Part shown: piece after piece, positions 1-12,358 of the stretch | Layout of the letters: each line of letters opens with the position of its first letter | Position numbering within the stretch: position 1 is the first letter of the stretch | Source: Dillenia suffruticosa | Lineage: Eukaryota > Streptophyta > Magnoliopsida > Dilleniales > Dilleniaceae | NCBI GenBank assembly: GCA_033439265.1 | Contig: JAVTVX010000031.1 | Coordinates: 791,501-855,500, forward strand | Direction: 5' to 3' | Length of the DNA: 64,000 bases | Notes under the pieces: model-generated | Seen by the model: the letters and a program-made list of their open reading frames with translations, nothing else | Databases searched by the model: none | Told to the model about the DNA's origin: nothing | Made by a program: the position numbers and the translations under genes

Positions 1-1050
1 TCAAGCCGTTCCGACTTCCGAACGTGACCATATATCCCTTTGTTCTCTATAGATACCGCAAGACCCGTTTGATAGCTTTCCAATAGTCTATTTCAGGATT
101 GCTTAAGTATCTGCCCAACATTTTTGTAATGTAAGCAATATCTGGACGCTTATATACCTGATCATACATCAGACTCCCTATTGCTGATGCATAAGGAATC
201 TTCTGTATTTTTCATTTCTCAATATCATTTTGGGGGTACTGTTTGAGACTAAATTTGTCTCCTTTAGATACAGGGATATCACCTGATTTACAATTTTGCA
301 TGTCATATCTAGTTAAGATCTTTTCAATATATCCTTTTTGGGACAATTGTGAAATATTCTAAGAACGATCTCGGTATATCTAAATGCCCAATACAAAAGA
401 ACTTTCTCCAAGATCTTTCATCTCAAATTTCTTAGTGAAAAAGATCTTGGTTTCATATAATAGGTTTTTATTATTACAACAAGTAATATGTCATCGACAT
501 ATAAAACCAGAAAAATATACTTACTTCCACAAAATTTATGATATATACATTCATCAATTAAATTCATTTCAAAACTAAAAAAGATGATTACTTGATGAAA
601 TTTAAAATATCATTGTCGAGATGCTTGCTTGTCCATAAATAGATTTTTTAAATTTGCAAACCATATTCTTTGGATCTCCCGACACAAAGTTTTTTAATTA
701 CAACATATAGATCGTTTCATCAATATCACCATTGAAAAACGTCGTCTTTATATCCATTTAGTATAACTCAAGGTCAAAATATGCTACTAATGCCATTATA
801 ATGCTAAAAGAGTCTTTCAAAAAAGCTGGAGAGAAAGTCTCTTTATAATTGATATCTTCTTTATGAGTGAAACCTTTTGTGATAAGACGAGTTTTATATC
901 TCTCCACATTGTCTTTCAAATCCCTTTTGGTTTTAAATATCCATTTACAACCAATGGATTTCGTACCTTCAGGCAATGGGACGAGATCTCAAATGCCATT
1001 GTCTTTCATGGACTTCATCTCCTCATTCATGGCATCGATCCACTTTTGAG
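1..1050 (-). pseudogene. Copia reverse transcriptase, decayed
   Basis: Minus-strand translation shows two conserved RT stretches. At 758-976 there is the N-terminal block with the GCKWIFKTKRD motif followed by VERYKTRL, the hinge between integrase and RT that is conserved in plant copia. At 1-220 the C-terminal end of the RT is seen, with remnants of SAIGSLMY, a PDIAY-like motif and the GRYLSNP block. The YVDD part between them is eroded. Several frameshifts and stops separate the pieces. RNase H would lie left of position 1. Confidence 0.85.
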
Positions 1051-1449
1051 AGTTACAACATTCCATAGCTTGATGGAAGTTGATCTAATCATCTTCCATC
1101 ACTCCAATATCAACATCATGTTCCTGAAGAAATACAACATAATCACTAAAATAACACTTCTTCTTTCTCTAGTCGATCTTCTTAATGGCATAGGTTCTTG
1201 AGGTGGTAGAGTTTGTTCTTCTGAATTCCAACATTGTCAGACTCTATTATATTTTGAACAGGATCAGGGATAAAAACCTAATCAAATCCAATAACACCTA
1301 TGGAAATATCAACATATTCCTCTTGAAAGATAATGTCTCTAACCATATCTCCCCCCTCAAACTCAACATTCTCAAAGAACTGGGCATTTCCCAGCTAAAA
1401 AATGATCTTATTTGTGGGATCATAAAATTTGTATCCCATAAATTTGTCC

Positions 1450-2330
1450 AAGTAATCTACAAAATAACAACTAATTATCTTAGTATCCAGTTTTCTTTCA
1501 TTGGTCTAAAAGACCTAGCCTCAGTTGGACAACCCCAAACGTGCAGATGCTTCAGACTAGGACGTCTACTGGTCCAAAATTCGTAAGGGGTTGTGGTAGT
1601 TGCTTTAGTAGGAACCCTATTTAGAATATATGCTGCAATCTTGAGTGCCTTTCCCCAGAGTGACTCAGGTAAGGTAAAATGAGCAATCATGCTTCTTACC
1701 ATATCCTAAAGAGTCATGTTTTATCTTTCAACAACACCATTCATTGTGGATGATCCATGCATGGTATACTGTGGGACGATACTATATTCTTTTAGGAAAT
1801 GAGCAAACGGTTCTGGACGTTATTCACCTGATCCATCATTTTACCGTAGTGTTCTCCACTATGGTCAGATATGATTTTCTTAATTCTTTTGCCGAGTTGG
1901 TTTTCAACTTCAACTTTATAAATTTTGAACACATCCAGAAATTGGGACTTTTCTGTAAGAAGATAAATGTAACTATATTTTGAATAATCATCTATAAACG
2001 TAATAAAATATTATTAACCATTCCAAGAAGCCGAAGGAAATGGTCCACAGATATCCGTATGAATCAATTTTAAGACGTTTGAAGTCCTTTTTGCCTCATT
2101 ATTCCTTTTATTAGTTTGTTTACCCTTTATAAAATTTACACAAACGTCAAAGTCTGTGAAATCAAGGGAATCAAGAATTCCTTCTGACGCAATTCTCTCT
2201 ATTCTCTGTATGGAGATATGACCTAATCTATTGTGCCACAACGAGGAGGAATTCTCATTGGTTAATTTGCGCCTTACATTTTGAGTACCAGTATGTAGGG
2301 ATTCATTAAAACAAGCCACAGTATCAAGTA
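1450..2330 (-). pseudogene. Copia integrase, decayed
   Basis: Two readable blocks remain. At 2014-2319 the GAG-pre-integrase zinc-binding region shows LWHNRLGHIS followed by the start of the catalytic core (LIHTDICGPF, first catalytic Asp). At 1475-1702 the distal part shows LPESLWGKALKIAAYILNRV and the HLHVWGCPTEARSF block, typical of copia integrase C-terminal sequence. The middle with the second Asp and the Glu is disrupted by frameshifts. Not functional. Confidence 0.88.
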
Positions 2331-2512
2331 AATAAAGATTATCGGATCCTAATAAAAAACTGATACCAACTAATTTTAAATCAAGAAATAAATTTTCTCA
2401 TTTCTGAAAGAACAAATAAAACCAAATTTGTTCAATACAGAAATAAAAATCAAAATCCGTCTGAAAGATGGTACAATAAATGTTTCATGTAGATCCAAAA
2501 AGAATCTAGTCC

Positions 2513-2713
2513 TTAACAATAACATATGGCTTCAACTGGAACCTTATTGCTGTCGCCCACAGAGATATATCTTTCACCATCATTTGGTGGTCGGTAATTT
2601 AGGCAACCCTGCATGGACACACTGATGTAAGTGGTTGTAGCGGAATCTAGCCACCAAGTGTATTCTGGTACTAAAATTAAATTAACCTCAAAACAAACCA
2701 AAGACAGAGGCAT
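2513..2713 (-). pseudogene. Copia aspartic protease fragment
   Basis: The minus-strand reading contains WWLDSATTTYIS, the copia protease active-site neighbourhood (family form D-S-G/A-A-T). The block is followed by residues matching the beta-strand region of copia protease. It lies between gag and integrase, as expected. Flanking stops show it is a relic. Confidence 0.82.
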
Positions 2714-2724
2714 ACCTTTCTTTG

Positions 2725-3480
2725 CACGCTAGGCGTGACAATTGGTACACTTCTTCTTTTTATGTCCCTCGGCACCACAAAAGAAATGTCCTTTCTTTTC
2801 TAGTTCACCCAATACTTTTATTGCTTCTTTTGAGGTATCGTATTTACAGCATCCTTAGCGGGCTTTCTTTTCTTACCTTTGGTTGAGACTAGATGAACAC
2901 TTTCTATCCTATCTCGCCTCAACCTTTCCTCTTCTTGGACACAATGAGAGATAAGCTCATTTCAGAGACCAAGTCTCTTTCTGATAATTATAGCTCACTT
3001 TAAATTGATTAAATTGTCATGAAAAAGATATTAAAACCAAATGCACAAACAAATCCTCAGAGAGGTCAAGTTTGAGTACTCTTAACTTTGAAGCGATATG
3101 AGACATCTCCATGATGTACTCCCTAATATTGTCTTGACCTTTATACTTCATTGACACAAGATTTGCCGAGAGTATACCAATTTCTGACTTTTCATTCTTG
3201 GCAAACCTTTTTTCAATATCAGCAAGGAAGTCCTTAGTTGTAGCAATAGCATCAGATATAGTGCCTATAAAACTTTCTGGGATAGTCTTCTTCAAAATCA
3301 TGAGACTAATGCGATTCGACCTCTCCTACCTATCAAATTCTCTATTTTCATTAGAGGTACTCTTATCTGTAATTGATGGGGGGTAGTCGGTCCATAGCGT
3401 AAAGTCTATATCCATAACCCTAAGAACAATCAAAAGATTTTCTCGTTATAATTTGAAGTTTGAGCCATTCAACATGGGAA
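2725..3480 (-). pseudogene. Copia gag remnant
   Basis: The best-preserved block is 3017-3301, which reads as a copia Gag (UBN2/retrotrans_gag) core: MKYKGQDNIREYIMEMS followed by ASKLRVLKLDLSEDLF. A start-like ATG near 3467 begins MLNGSNF, the usual opening of this Gag type, but a stop follows a few codons later. Lysine-rich remains of the nucleocapsid part occur around 2750-2900, with no intact CCHC knuckle. Gag forms the virus-like particle in active copies; this one cannot. Confidence 0.85.
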
Positions 3481-5236
3481 TAGAGTTGAATTGGGAATTG
3501 ATGTTGGTGAAAATAGTGTTAACTGTCAAAATAGAGAACGACAATCAATATATGTTCAAACGGAACTTTTAAACCAAATAAATTCAAATATAAGAAATTT
3601 CCATCATAAGATTTCGATAAGTCCATTAATATTTTATCTTTGGACAAAATAATTAACTTGTTAATGGTATCTTAATGTAGTAATCAAATACTAACAATAA
3701 AGGTATGTCAACCAACTATCTTTCTTTGGGCCAATAAATTGATCACATGTAAAAGTGAAAAATTATCACGCATTTATTATTATAATATGCACATACAATT
3801 CCGTCAAATATGGACCTTCTTTTGGGCCGATCGATATCTACATAAACTGCATACACACAACTTTTTATATCCAAAAATAAATTAATTTCCACAAGAGATG
3901 TCACTTTGGTGACATGTTAATTTAATTAATTTATCTCAAAATATACACAAAACTATACTTATATTTGAATAATATCCGTAATTGAAAAAATTTTAATTTT
4001 ATCCTGATAGACTCAATTTCTTAAGAATTGGATTATTTAAATCCCAATCTTATAAACTTTATATTGGGTCTAAAAAATCAATTTTATTAAATTTGTCTCC
4101 ATCATCTTTCTTTTCCATCTCTATACCTTTATTGTCGGCATAAAACCAATGTTTTAACCTTTTACCGACAGCTAATCTAAAACTTGACCAATTGCCATTC
4201 TATAGTAGCAGAGAACAACAAGAAAGTTCCCAGGTATGTGGTAAGTTCATTTAAAACTGCTTAAGAACCAGTCAGCTTTAAAGTTATCCCCGTCTTGTTG
4301 TTAGAATTTTCTTAGACATGTCATATCATCGTATACTAAAAGAATGATCAGTCTTAAATACAAAAGAAACAGTGAAAAATGATAAGAATAAAAATTAGTT
4401 CAATTGAATCCAATGAGTTTTAAAACTTTTTACACCCAGGATTAAGTCTATTTGAGCACAAAATGTTCCATAAACCTTTTTTTTTTTTTTGAAAAACAAA
4501 TATTGATCCTTTTGTGATGTGAATTTGCAATAAAAGAAAAAATTTTATTTTGTTCGAATTTGAAAGTTTTCTTTTGAAATTAGTAAGTCATACTTTAAAA
4601 AGAAATTAAAATCTAAAAATTTCCTTTTTTTTTTTTTATTTTTTTCCCAAATTCTGAAAGTTTTTTTATAAGAAACCAAAGTTAAAATATTTTTTAAAAT
4701 CGAAAATTTTCAAAATTAGATTTACAATTACAAAAAAAAAAAATTACCATAAAAATGATACCCAAATAGAATGAAAGTCCATATAAAAAAGGTTCTTTGA
4801 CTTGGACCCTTTTGGGGGGGGGGAAGAAAGTTCATTGCCAAAAAAAAAAAAGGGTAAGTTTCAAAAATAATGAACGGAAATTTACATATACACATATCAT
4901 TGAAAATCCCAAATATCCAAAAAAAATGGTCAACCTCTCTTTTTTTTTTGAGTTGAAAAGATTCCAAAAATGGCACAAATATATATTTAAAAAAAAAAGC
5001 CGGATGTCGAATTTAATGAAAAACTGGAAATCGACTTTAATAAAACTAAATATCAACTTTGATAAAAACTGAATGTCGACTTGATGAAAAAATTTCTATA
5101 ATTTTTTTTATTCAAATCCACACCCAAATCCATAAAAATCATACATATTCTCAAAATTTATATAGTACCAAAAATCATAAAAAAAAAAAAACTTAAAATA
5201 TGCATAAATAAAAATTCCAATGACTCAAACAATCTG

Positions 5237-5248
5237 GCTCTGATATCA
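5237..5248 (-). other. Primer binding site of the minus-strand copia element
   Basis: On the minus strand the sequence reads TGATATCAGAGCC, a one-base variant of the initiator-methionine tRNA primer site TGGTATCAGAGC used by plant LTR retrotransposons. It sits two bases inside the LTR border at 5251 (TGTTGGAAAA on plus, so the LTR ends TTTTCCAACA on minus). Confidence 0.8.
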
Positions 5249-5250
5249 CT

Positions 5251-5328
5251 TGTTGGAAAAAATCATTTAATACAAAACCATATCAAATATCGTATTAAAT
5301 CATTGGATCGAAAACTTAATAAACTGAA
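5251..5328 (-). repeat. Partial LTR of the minus-strand copia element
   Basis: Begins (plus strand) with TGTTGGAAAA directly next to the PBS, the expected inverted-dinucleotide LTR edge. Only 78 bp can be followed before gypsy LTR sequence starts with TGTCACGCCCCG at 5329. The rest of this LTR was not located. Confidence 0.7.
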
Positions 5329-6690
5329 TGTCACGCCCCGAACCGGGATCGTGAACAACTACCCATTGTCCCTGAATGCTGACTATATTTTTACAAAAAA
5401 TCGGGCAGAACCTCTCCATAAATCAGAGGTTTCCCATATACAATTTCACCTGTATATCACATTTATCCTGTAAAATAAATAATTGGTCATTCCGGTCTCT
5501 CCAAAATCAACAAATACCACAGTCAATATCCAGAATAACGCAAAACTATAAAGTTTCTAGCAGTCCTAGCAACAGACCTCTACTATCATGACCAACTAGA
5601 GCATGAGCAGCCGCCACACAGAGCGGACTTAAATTCTACGCATATATAAAATAAATTTCTAAATTATTTTCTTAAATATTCACAAATGCCTCAATGCAAT
5701 AAAATAAATCAATACGAGGGTTTCACGAATAAATGTCCATAATTTATACAGTCATCCCAAAAAAATTAGATAAATATATTGGTCAAACTAAAATCTCCAA
5801 TACATAATGATATCACCAATCATCGTAACGGAAGAGATAAAAATATCCATACCCAAATCCAATGATATCACGTTCGCGTCACAATTATACAAATCCAACA
5901 ATACCTCCTCGGTCCAACACTAATCTTATGGGAAAGAAAGCGAGGGGTGAGTATCTATGGGAGGATACTCAGTAAGTGAGGGGATTGACATCATACTATC
6001 AATATCGAGGGTGAACTTGGAGTGTCAAAGCATGAAACACAATATCAAGTGTGGGAAAACTAACGTGTTGTTTCAACAAATCAGATATCATCAGGCACAT
6101 ATTTGAAAATAACATATGCATCCAATGTGGAAATCAATTCATAAAGAGCCGGCCAATCAAACAACCCCGACAATGGTCTACCTCGACCAAGGACGGCGCA
6201 TTGGGGGTTTTTCCAAATGCAAGTATTAAATAATAGATTTCTACCCCAATGTTGGCCACAGGCTACTCCAACTAGCCTGTAAATAATAATAATGTACATA
6301 TAACTAGTCGGCCATGTATGGTGCCCCCGCCTGGTGCTAGACGGAGCCGTACTCAACGTCCTCTCCGATGAAGGTCAACCTGGGACACCCATAAACATGA
6401 CGATCTGGCGGATACCTCCGGCCGAAGCGTATCCCGACACAAGGAGTGCATCTACCAGATGTCCTTCGTAGCTACGAATGCTATAGTAAGCATATCACAA
6501 TATCATATCGGCCGGGCACGTAGCCCCATGCATCCCATCACCATGTCGGCCGGGCATATAGCCCAATGCATAATATCATAACGTCGGCCGGGCATACAGC
6601 CAATATATAAGTAAATCCATTTAAAACCATGTGCCAATGCAGTGGAAGCATTAAAACATATCAATATGTCAAAAGACGTAAAAGACCGTT
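5329..6690 (-). repeat. Gypsy (Tekay-like) LTR fragment, reverse orientation
   Basis: This is a diverged copy, in reverse, of the 3' part of the LTR at 53327-56193. Shared landmarks are the terminal TGTCACGCCCCGAACCGG (reverse complement of the LTR end at 56176-56193), the GGTTTCCCATATACAA stretch, the AGTGAGGGGATTGA segment and the GTGCTAGACGG block. The distal (5') portion of the LTR, including its GC-rich repeat zone, is absent, and the copy is abutted by copia sequence near 6690. No internal gypsy region adjoins it, so it is a truncated or solo LTR. The tetranucleotide-rich CGGCCGGGCA motif occurs three times at 6508-6600. Confidence 0.82.
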
Positions 6691-8175
6691 TATTGAAGGC
6701 CATAAATGAAGAGAATGAGTAGATGAGAATTAACGTGGTCTGGGACCTAGTTGATTAGCCTGAGGGCGGAAGGACTATTGGGAACGAGTAGGTTCTCAAA
6801 GTCAAGATAAAGGTCAACGGATTGATGAAGAGGTAAAGAACCCGTCTAGTAACCAAGGGTTACACTTAGAATGAATGGTGGACTACTGAGGTGTCGTAGT
6901 CATATTTACCTCAATCCGTTCAGCGATTGTCACGAACATGGATTAGAGTCACATCATAAGGATGTAAAAACCGCTTCTGTAGTGGAAGTCTAGATGAGGC
7001 GATCTACATGGAGCATCCCTCTGGGTTCGTTCTAGTAGATCAGGTGGAAAAGGTCTGTTGATTTTAGAAATCAAAATACGACCTTAAGCCATCATCCAGA
7101 CAGCGACGCTTGAGATTTCACGAGAATGTGATATCTTATGGTTTTGTAATGACCGAGTAGGATCATTACATCTATCTGATACGTCCCGATGATTCCTTTA
7201 TGAGCATGTTCTCATATGTAGGTAACATTCTGTTGGCCAGAAACAACAGAAAGTATCCAATGACCATTGTAACATGGTTATGAGGTTTTAGTTCATTCTC
7301 AGATTTTGGATCCATAGGGATCGCTTGATAATGGTGTTAACTCTTTAACAAGAGTTTTACATCAGGTAGATTCTTGAACATTTCGAGATGAGCGATGATG
7401 ACCTAAAAGATACTCTTATCGCTAAAGGTAAAAAAACTTGAATCTTGACACATGTCCTAGAATTTATAAAGACATAAGGGAGATGAGCAGAATCCCTTAT
7501 TCTAGTGCAAAATACATTTTTAATGTATGCAATGAGGTATACACGTACGATATACAGTTTGATGTATGCGATGAAGTATACATGACCAGACGTTTATTTT
7601 ATGGTCGATCTGGTGAGTAGGTATTAATAAAATCCTGGAAGGGGTCACTATAGAGCAGTGAAAAAAGATTCTGATATATCTCATTTGAACTGCGGACCTC
7701 TCCATGTGTTACGGATGAGGAGATTTACGTTTTTCATTGGGATTCAGATACTGACTGGGAGTAGTGATCTGAATAAATACAAAATGTTTTATCTTCTTAG
7801 GGCAGTAAGAAAAGAACCTGTATATCTCTATTTACGATAGAGACTGAGCTTGTAGTATACTCAATTACAGTTCATGAGAATGGTTAGCTTCATAAATTTT
7901 CTGGTAGACTTAGGGGATCGTGACAGATAGTGGGAGGTCAGTGATAATTATTGTGATAATCAGACCGACACTGTCAACAAATGAGACCCTAAGTGTTATA
8001 GTAAAGCCAAACACATTGATACCGAAAACCACTTCGTCAGATATATTACCGATAAGGGTATTGTGACAGTTAAGTACACCTTGACATACAGCATGATAGC
8101 TGATCCCTTCAGAAAACCCGTTGTGAAAGATTCCTTTGTGAGATAAGGAATCATTGGGTTTAGTGTACTTTAACA
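6670..8175 (+). pseudogene. Copia RT and RNase H relic, plus strand
   Basis: Scattered but ordered copia motifs are readable across frames. Near 6745 the RT start reads VWDLVD then PEGGRTIGNE (family: VWxLVDxPEGxKPIGxKW), followed by RLVTKGYT near 6860. Around 7478-7530 EMSRIPYSSAKYIF matches the [14 protein letters not shown] block. At 8000-8150 the end of RNase H reads KHIDTENHFVRYITDKG, then ADPFRKPVVKDSF (family ADPxTKPL). Stops and indels are dense. Everything upstream of RT (gag, PR, IN) is missing, and the left border meets the gypsy LTR fragment. Confidence 0.85.
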
Positions 8176-9306
8176 TTTCTCATTATATATTGTTTTTAGA
8201 TACTTATTGAAATATATGACATGCATTATTGGGTCACATATGTATTTCATGCACTATTTATTGTCATATATTGTGATCTTGTGATAAAAGATGTGTCAGG
8301 CAGGCGTGGTCGACTCTCACACACGAGTAACCACCTCTGACTCTGAGTGAGCGAAGATGAGACGGATTCTAGTCGTAAGAGGCTTTGAAAGTGGCCCTAC
8401 TAGAACATAAGTCGCCCTGATATGTGTTCAGGATGAGATCATATGTGATATGACCGACATGAAAATACCCACATCCATGTTGCCTGTAAGTAGACAGGTT
8501 TGAGATCTCAGATATCACCTGCGATTTGTGATATTGTCTCTGAGATGCTCTCTCTGAGATCTCTGGGTAAAGTTTTATGTGTAGACTGAGTCCCGTACCT
8601 GTACAGTGTTAGAGAAATCTGACATATGCTCTTTGAGAGATGGGGGAATAATACTGTGACACGTGTTTCATACCACGTATGATGAAACGACCATAGGACA
8701 GTGGGAGCTATTATTTGAGACGATAGTTTGATCTTGATCCCCGTTCCTACTGTATGAGACCTGAGATCCATTGGGTGGGATCTCTTATGTTCTTATTACT
8801 TTCGGCTGTCTCTAGAAGTTTTGGTTTAGTGTTGCTATTTTAGTTTGTTTACCTATGGCCAGGAAGATAAATTGAGATCTAAGGGGCAGATCTAGGAAAG
8901 CAGCTGAATTGAGACTAATAGATTCGAGTTTGGGAAAAGGAAGGCCAATAGACATTACATCATTGTCGTGTATTCATAGGTCGACCTATTATGTTAATCC
9001 ATGTTGGGATTCAAACATAATAATGAATACATAGTCGAGCAAATTGATTGGGGATCACTTTCGATGAGGAAAGTGGCTCGATGGAGTAAATGCATTGAGT
9101 CTGGAGTATAGCGAGTTATTTTTATACTAACGGTGACTACTCGATCATCCTAACAGGTATATCGAGAAGTCTTTGCTTGTAGATGTACTCGCCGGTCGCA
9201 CGACGTCCAATCCTGTATGAAAGTCCAGTAGGGTGATGTGATAGATCGCATGAGTTGTGATCTTGTGATTGACGGAAGTGAAATGCCCTCATGTGCAAGT
9301 GGGAGA
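8176..9306 (+). other. Copia 3' untranslated spacer and PPT
   Basis: About 1.1 kb between the RNase H end and the 3' LTR. No coding motif seen. It ends in CAAGTGGGAGA (9296-9306), a purine-rich polypurine tract of the form common in plant copia, touching the LTR. The spacer is long for a copia tail but belongs to this element because the PPT and LTR follow. Confidence 0.65.
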
Positions 9307-9747
9307 TGTTGGAATATGCCCATTGAGGTGGGCATTTGGGTAATTTAGGAATGGGGTAACTCCCATCCTTAATTACCAATTAACTAATCACATTTGGTAA
9401 CTCCCTCAATTAAGCAAAAGGGCTCTCTTTCCTTCTGCGTGAATAGGGACAATGAAGGAGATCATGGCTAGGGTTTCACACAATTCTCTAGAGAGAGAAA
9501 ATGGAGAGAGGGTTGAAGATTTTCGCGTAGGAAAATCACCCATCGTCAAACGATTCACCGGATATGAGGTTTGAGGTGTTGTGGATTTGTGGTGGTGGTT
9601 CGATTGCGTGATCACCATCCGACCGTGTGATCTGTTCGAGAGATATCGCGACACGGTAGATTTTGGAGACTACCCTATTGAGGTATTTATCCAAAAAATT
9701 CCGAATCGATTTATTTTACGCTTCCGGATGCGCGATTAAATCCAACA
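9307..9747 (+). repeat. Copia 3' LTR (441 bp)
   Basis: Starts TGTTGGAATATG right after the PPT and ends ...CTTCCGGATGCGCGATTA then AATCCAACA, a 3' edge typical of plant copia LTRs (CTTCCG...CAACA). The 5' LTR of the same element is not present. The CTCTCTCTAGAGAGAG-like region and the GGTTTCACACAATTC segment at 9470-9490 lie inside. Confidence 0.8.
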
Positions 9748-9795
9748 TGACTTATCCGTTAACTGATTCTTGCGCTGATCCTTTACATAGCTTAG

Positions 9796-10083
9796 TTGTT
9801 GTCAAGTACAATAAAGTGTCAATTGAGTCTATTTACTACCTTTCGTACTAGACTTGACCCATATTCTTTCAACATGACCATAGGTTATGTTTCGGATAAT
9901 GATCTAGCTACAATTGATCGCCTGGTACATTGTCTGCATTCTCGTGTTGAAGATAACAAGGCAGATAAAGACAGGTATAACATTCTAGGATTGGTAAAGC
10001 ATCTTAGCAAGAATCATAGGAGGACCTTGATGAGCATATATGTCTATGCTTTTCCATGTTACACGGGGTCTGTCACTAAATAA
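9796..10083 (+). CDS. Unrecognised 95-codon ORF
   Basis: The ORF begins in low-complexity sequence, but from about codon 27 the translation is protein-like (MTIGYVSDNDLATIDRLV ... RYNILGLVKHLSKNHRRTL ... YAFPCYTGS) and ends at a TAA. I do not recognise a family. It starts 49 bp after the copia LTR and has no visible promoter or continuing exon, so it may be a fragment of a host gene or of an older transposon. Low confidence that it is expressed. Confidence 0.3.
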   Translation: MLSSTIKCQLSLFTTFRTRLDPYSFNMTIGYVSDNDLATIDRLVHCLHSRVEDNKADKDRYNILGLVKHLSKNHRRTLMSIYVYAFPCYTGSVTK

Positions 10084-10989
10084 AATTTGTCTTCGTCAGG
10101 ATTCTATTTCCTAGCTAGTGTACTTGCACAAACAACATTCACAAATTTCACATCAATTAACTATTGTTATGTGTATACTCTATATGCTTTGAGTTTTGGG
10201 CATTATCTAGCTTGAAAACAACAATAAAAAGGTGCAAAAAGAGTTATCGGAAATCCTGTGGTGTGGAATTGATTGAATGGTGCTTTGTAGTGCTAAGATA
10301 TCAGCATAGATATACATACGGATTAGTAGTTACTTCAAATCTTAATACTCAAATATGCCCTCGCTTTGTATTCGTGGACTTGGATTGGCAGGTCTTCAAA
10401 AGTCCATAGATATGCTTGTGGCCTTTTTGGACTATACATTACTTTATTATATTGAAGAAAATACCCTATGTTATCACTTTATCTATATGTTATTCTTTAC
10501 TTGTTAGAGGGAAATATATAAGTTGTAAATTGATGACAAGAACATACATTAGATAATAGCACACTCCAATTTTGAAAGAAAAAGCTATTCTCGCATGCAT
10601 CATGTTTAAGAAATATGAGGCTTGATCTTTCTCATTTAGGTTATTGAACACCCTCCTAGTTTAAGAAATATTAGGCTTGATCTTTCTCATAGATATGCAT
10701 CATGTTGACACCAATACTCCCATGTCGAAGCATTTCTCCTTTTTCAGAAGCTCGGTCTTTAATCTTGTGAAACCATTATAAAGTTTTCTCATTATCTATT
10801 TTCAAAGGATTGGCTTTGCAACTATCATAATTTCAAATATTTTTCTTCTATGATAGCCTCTTGAACTTAAATCATTGAAACTCCTTTTGCTTGATTCCAA
10901 TTATTAAATTTGATTACGATCACTTCTTTTATTCTAAGTATGGCAGCTTGGATTTCATTGTTTGGACCTATTAGAGCCAATTTTTCAGG
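10084..10989. other. Intergenic, no gene seen
   Basis: AT-rich sequence without codon-like structure. A 28-bp stretch containing AAATATGAGGCTTGATCTTT (about 10609-10637) recurs with one change at about 10666-10692, a short direct repeat. The short ORF at 10164-10409 has no recognisable motif. Confidence 0.5.
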
Positions 10990-11029
10990 GTACACTACAA
11001 AAAAACACATTTTTTGCGACGAAATTTAG

Positions 11030-12090
11030 CGATCAATTTTTTTCGTTGCAAATTTGCGACGAATTTAGCGACGAAATATTTTTTTATCGCTATTTCTAAC
11101 GAAATTTCCAACGAAAAAAAAGTCGTAGCTCATTTAGAGACGACCGGAAATTTGTCGCTAATTTTGCGTCGAATTTCAACATTCGTCGCTAATTTTGCGA
11201 CGAATTATGAGATTCGTCGCTAATTTTGCTACGAATTTTGAAATTCGTCGCTAATTTTGAAAATAATAAAATAAAATAAAATATTAATATATATATATTT
11301 ATTAATTAATTAATTAATTTTGCGACGAATTTCAAAATTCGTAGCAAAATTAGCGACGAATCTCAGAATTCATTGCAAAAGTTGAAAAATAATAAAATAA
11401 AATAAAATATTAATATATATTAATTAATTAATTAATTAATTTTGCGACGAATTTCAAAATTCGTGGCAAAATTTGCGACGAATTTCAAAATTCGTGGCAA
11501 AATTTGCGACGAATTTCAAAATTCGTCGCAAAATTTTGAAAATAATAACATAAAATAAAATTTTAATATATATTAATTAATTAATTAATTAATTTTGCAA
11601 CAAATTTCAAAATTCGTGGCAAATTTTGCGACGAAATTTGAAATTCGTCGCAAAAGTTGAAAAATATTAAAATAAAATAAAATTTTAATATAAATAAATT
11701 AATTAATTAATTAATTTTGCGACGAATTTCAAAATTCGTGGCAAAATTTGCGACGAATTTCAAAATTCGTCGCAAAATTTTGAAAATAATAAAATAAAAT
11801 AAAATTTTAATATATATTAATTAATTAATTAATTAATTTTGCGACGAATTTCAAAATTCGTAGCAAAATTTGCGACGAATTTCAAAATTCGTGGCAAATT
11901 TTGCGACGAATTGCAAAATTCGTCGCAAAATTTTGAAAATAATAAAATAAAATAAAATAAAATTTTAATATATATTAATTAATTAATTAATTAATTTTAC
12001 GACGAATTTTAAATTTCGTAGCAAATGTAGCGACGAATCTTAGAATTCGTCGCAAAATTTTGCGACAAATTTCAAAATTCATCGCAAAAT
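11030..12090. repeat. CACTA internal palindromic repeat array, left block
   Basis: Repeated units of roughly 120-150 bp contain a palindrome (TTTTGCGACGAATTT facing AAATTCGTCGCAAAA), then GAAAATAATAAAATAAAATA, then a (TTAA/ATTA)n linker. Units recur near 11317, 11437, 11589, 11713, 11835 and 11993. Single-base variants (TCGTGGC, TCGTAGC) interrupt perfect pairing. Subterminal repeats of this kind bind transposase in En/Spm elements; here they also make any transcript strongly hairpinned. Confidence 0.85.
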
Positions 12091-12358
12091 TAAAAAAAAT
12101 TAAATAAATTAAAATATTAATATATATTTTTTATTTTTTATTTAAAAAAATTATCACATTTATTATTTTTAATTAATATGTTATATTTTATTTTTATATT
12201 ATCTTTTCTAAAAATAGTATTATTTTTTTTATATATATATTTTTATTTTATTTTAAACTAATATTTTATTATTTTATAATAAATTGTTATTTTATATTGT
12301 TTTATTATTATGTGAAATATGTAAGGGAAAGATAATAAGTAAAAAAAAAAATTTATAA

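Larger units (their letters stand above)
1..5328 (-). mobile_element. Degenerate Ty1-copia retrotransposon (minus strand, cut by the window start)
   Basis: Read on the minus strand, the element runs from the start of an LTR (5251-5328) through PBS, untranslated leader, gag, protease and integrase to reverse transcriptase at the left window edge. Domain order gag-PR-IN-RT is the copia order. RNase H and the 3' LTR lie outside the window. Every coding part carries stops or frameshifts, so this is an inactive relic. The 5' leader between gag and the PBS (about 3490-5236) is AT-rich with several poly-T and poly-A tracts and no recognisable gene. The LTR is interrupted after 78 bp by an unrelated gypsy LTR fragment. 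Confidence 0.9.

Noticed and set aside
4728-5072. Lysine- and phenylalanine-rich ORFs in the copia leader
   Set aside because: Generated by poly-A/poly-T runs in untranslated leader sequence.
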